Positions 63,816 to 64,000 of a DNA stretch of 64,000 nt are shown piece by piece (position 1 is the first letter of the stretch; each line of letters starts with the position of its first letter). The stretch is taken from NCBI RefSeq assembly GCF_000003815.2, contig NC_049988.1:5028720-5092719 (forward strand), written 5' to 3'. Under the pieces are notes generated by a model. The model made no database searches. It worked only from the letters and a program-made list of their open reading frames with translations, and was not told the origin of the DNA. The position numbers were made by a program, and so were the translations under genes. This stretch comes from Branchiostoma floridae. Lineage: Eukaryota; Chordata; Leptocardii; Amphioxiformes; Branchiostomatidae.

Positions 63816-64000
63816 GTATGTTTGTTTAGGGTAATATCTACCTGGACAGAAAGGTATTACGGAAATTGCTATTGCTTGCATAAATGCATATAAAAAACCA
63901 TCGCCCAAGCTGCAAATTATAATTACTTCACGCCAATCACGGAGGCTTGATTCCTTTTTCACATTTATTCATATGTCTTGAGTCGGATCATGATGATATT
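63816..64000. other. Unclassified right edge
   Basis: Nothing recognised. Confidence 0.5.

Overview
This window is animal nuclear DNA, most likely from a lancelet (Branchiostoma) or a similar invertebrate deuterostome. That assignment is an inference. It rests on two intron-rich genes with vertebrate-like protein sequence, GT/AG splice sites, about 36% GC background, and a very dense mix of short inverted-repeat transposons and decayed non-LTR retrotransposons. There is no prokaryotic gene organisation. Two runs of N (51041-51140 and 52403-52617) are assembly gaps.

Two host genes can be rebuilt exon by exon. (1) NMD3, plus strand, enters from the left edge and ends at 4906. Seven 3' exons encode the C-terminal part of the 60S ribosomal-subunit nuclear export adaptor. 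(2) A polypeptide N-acetylgalactosaminyltransferase of the GALNT1/GALNT13 type lies on the minus strand, from an ATG at 48306 to a stop at 12608. All 11 coding exons join in phase to give 573 residues. The two genes converge, and their 3' ends face each other across about 7.7 kb (4907-12607) holding an old mariner-like element and a 5'-truncated LINE. No other host gene is supported. The right-hand quarter (49-64 kb) is a transposon and satellite landscape upstream of the GALNT gene.

Layout: 1-4906 NMD3 exons, with two copies of one MITE flanking one exon; 4847-5387 a tandem duplication of the NMD3 3' end, interrupted by a small inverted-repeat insertion; 7.6-8.5 kb mariner-like relic; 8.8-10.5 kb LINE reverse transcriptase (minus); 12.6-48.3 kb GALNT, whose introns hold hAT-type MITEs with clear 8-bp target duplications, a mariner MITE with TA duplication, a tRNA-derived SINE 12 nt from a splice donor, a perfect 240-bp tandem duplication, and a 56/57-bp minisatellite; 48.3-49.2 kb presumptive GALNT promoter; 49.5-50.3 kb LINE pseudogene; 50.5-62.5 kb several elements bounded by TTAA, including two near-identical 2-kb inverted-repeat elements that each carry a LINE 3' end; 62.9-63.8 kb a 43-bp satellite.

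Most unusual features: (a) the minisatellite at 29026-29598 is built from a real 3' splice site plus the first 37 nt of GALNT exon 4, so about ten potential splice acceptors stand in tandem; (b) the paired 2-kb TTAA-bounded elements carrying a LINE tail, one with a fresh 33-bp foldback absent from the other; (c) two apparent 1-bp insertions in the first NMD3 exon of the window, which break both frame and donor. No CRISPR, viral genome, toxin or bacterial system was found.
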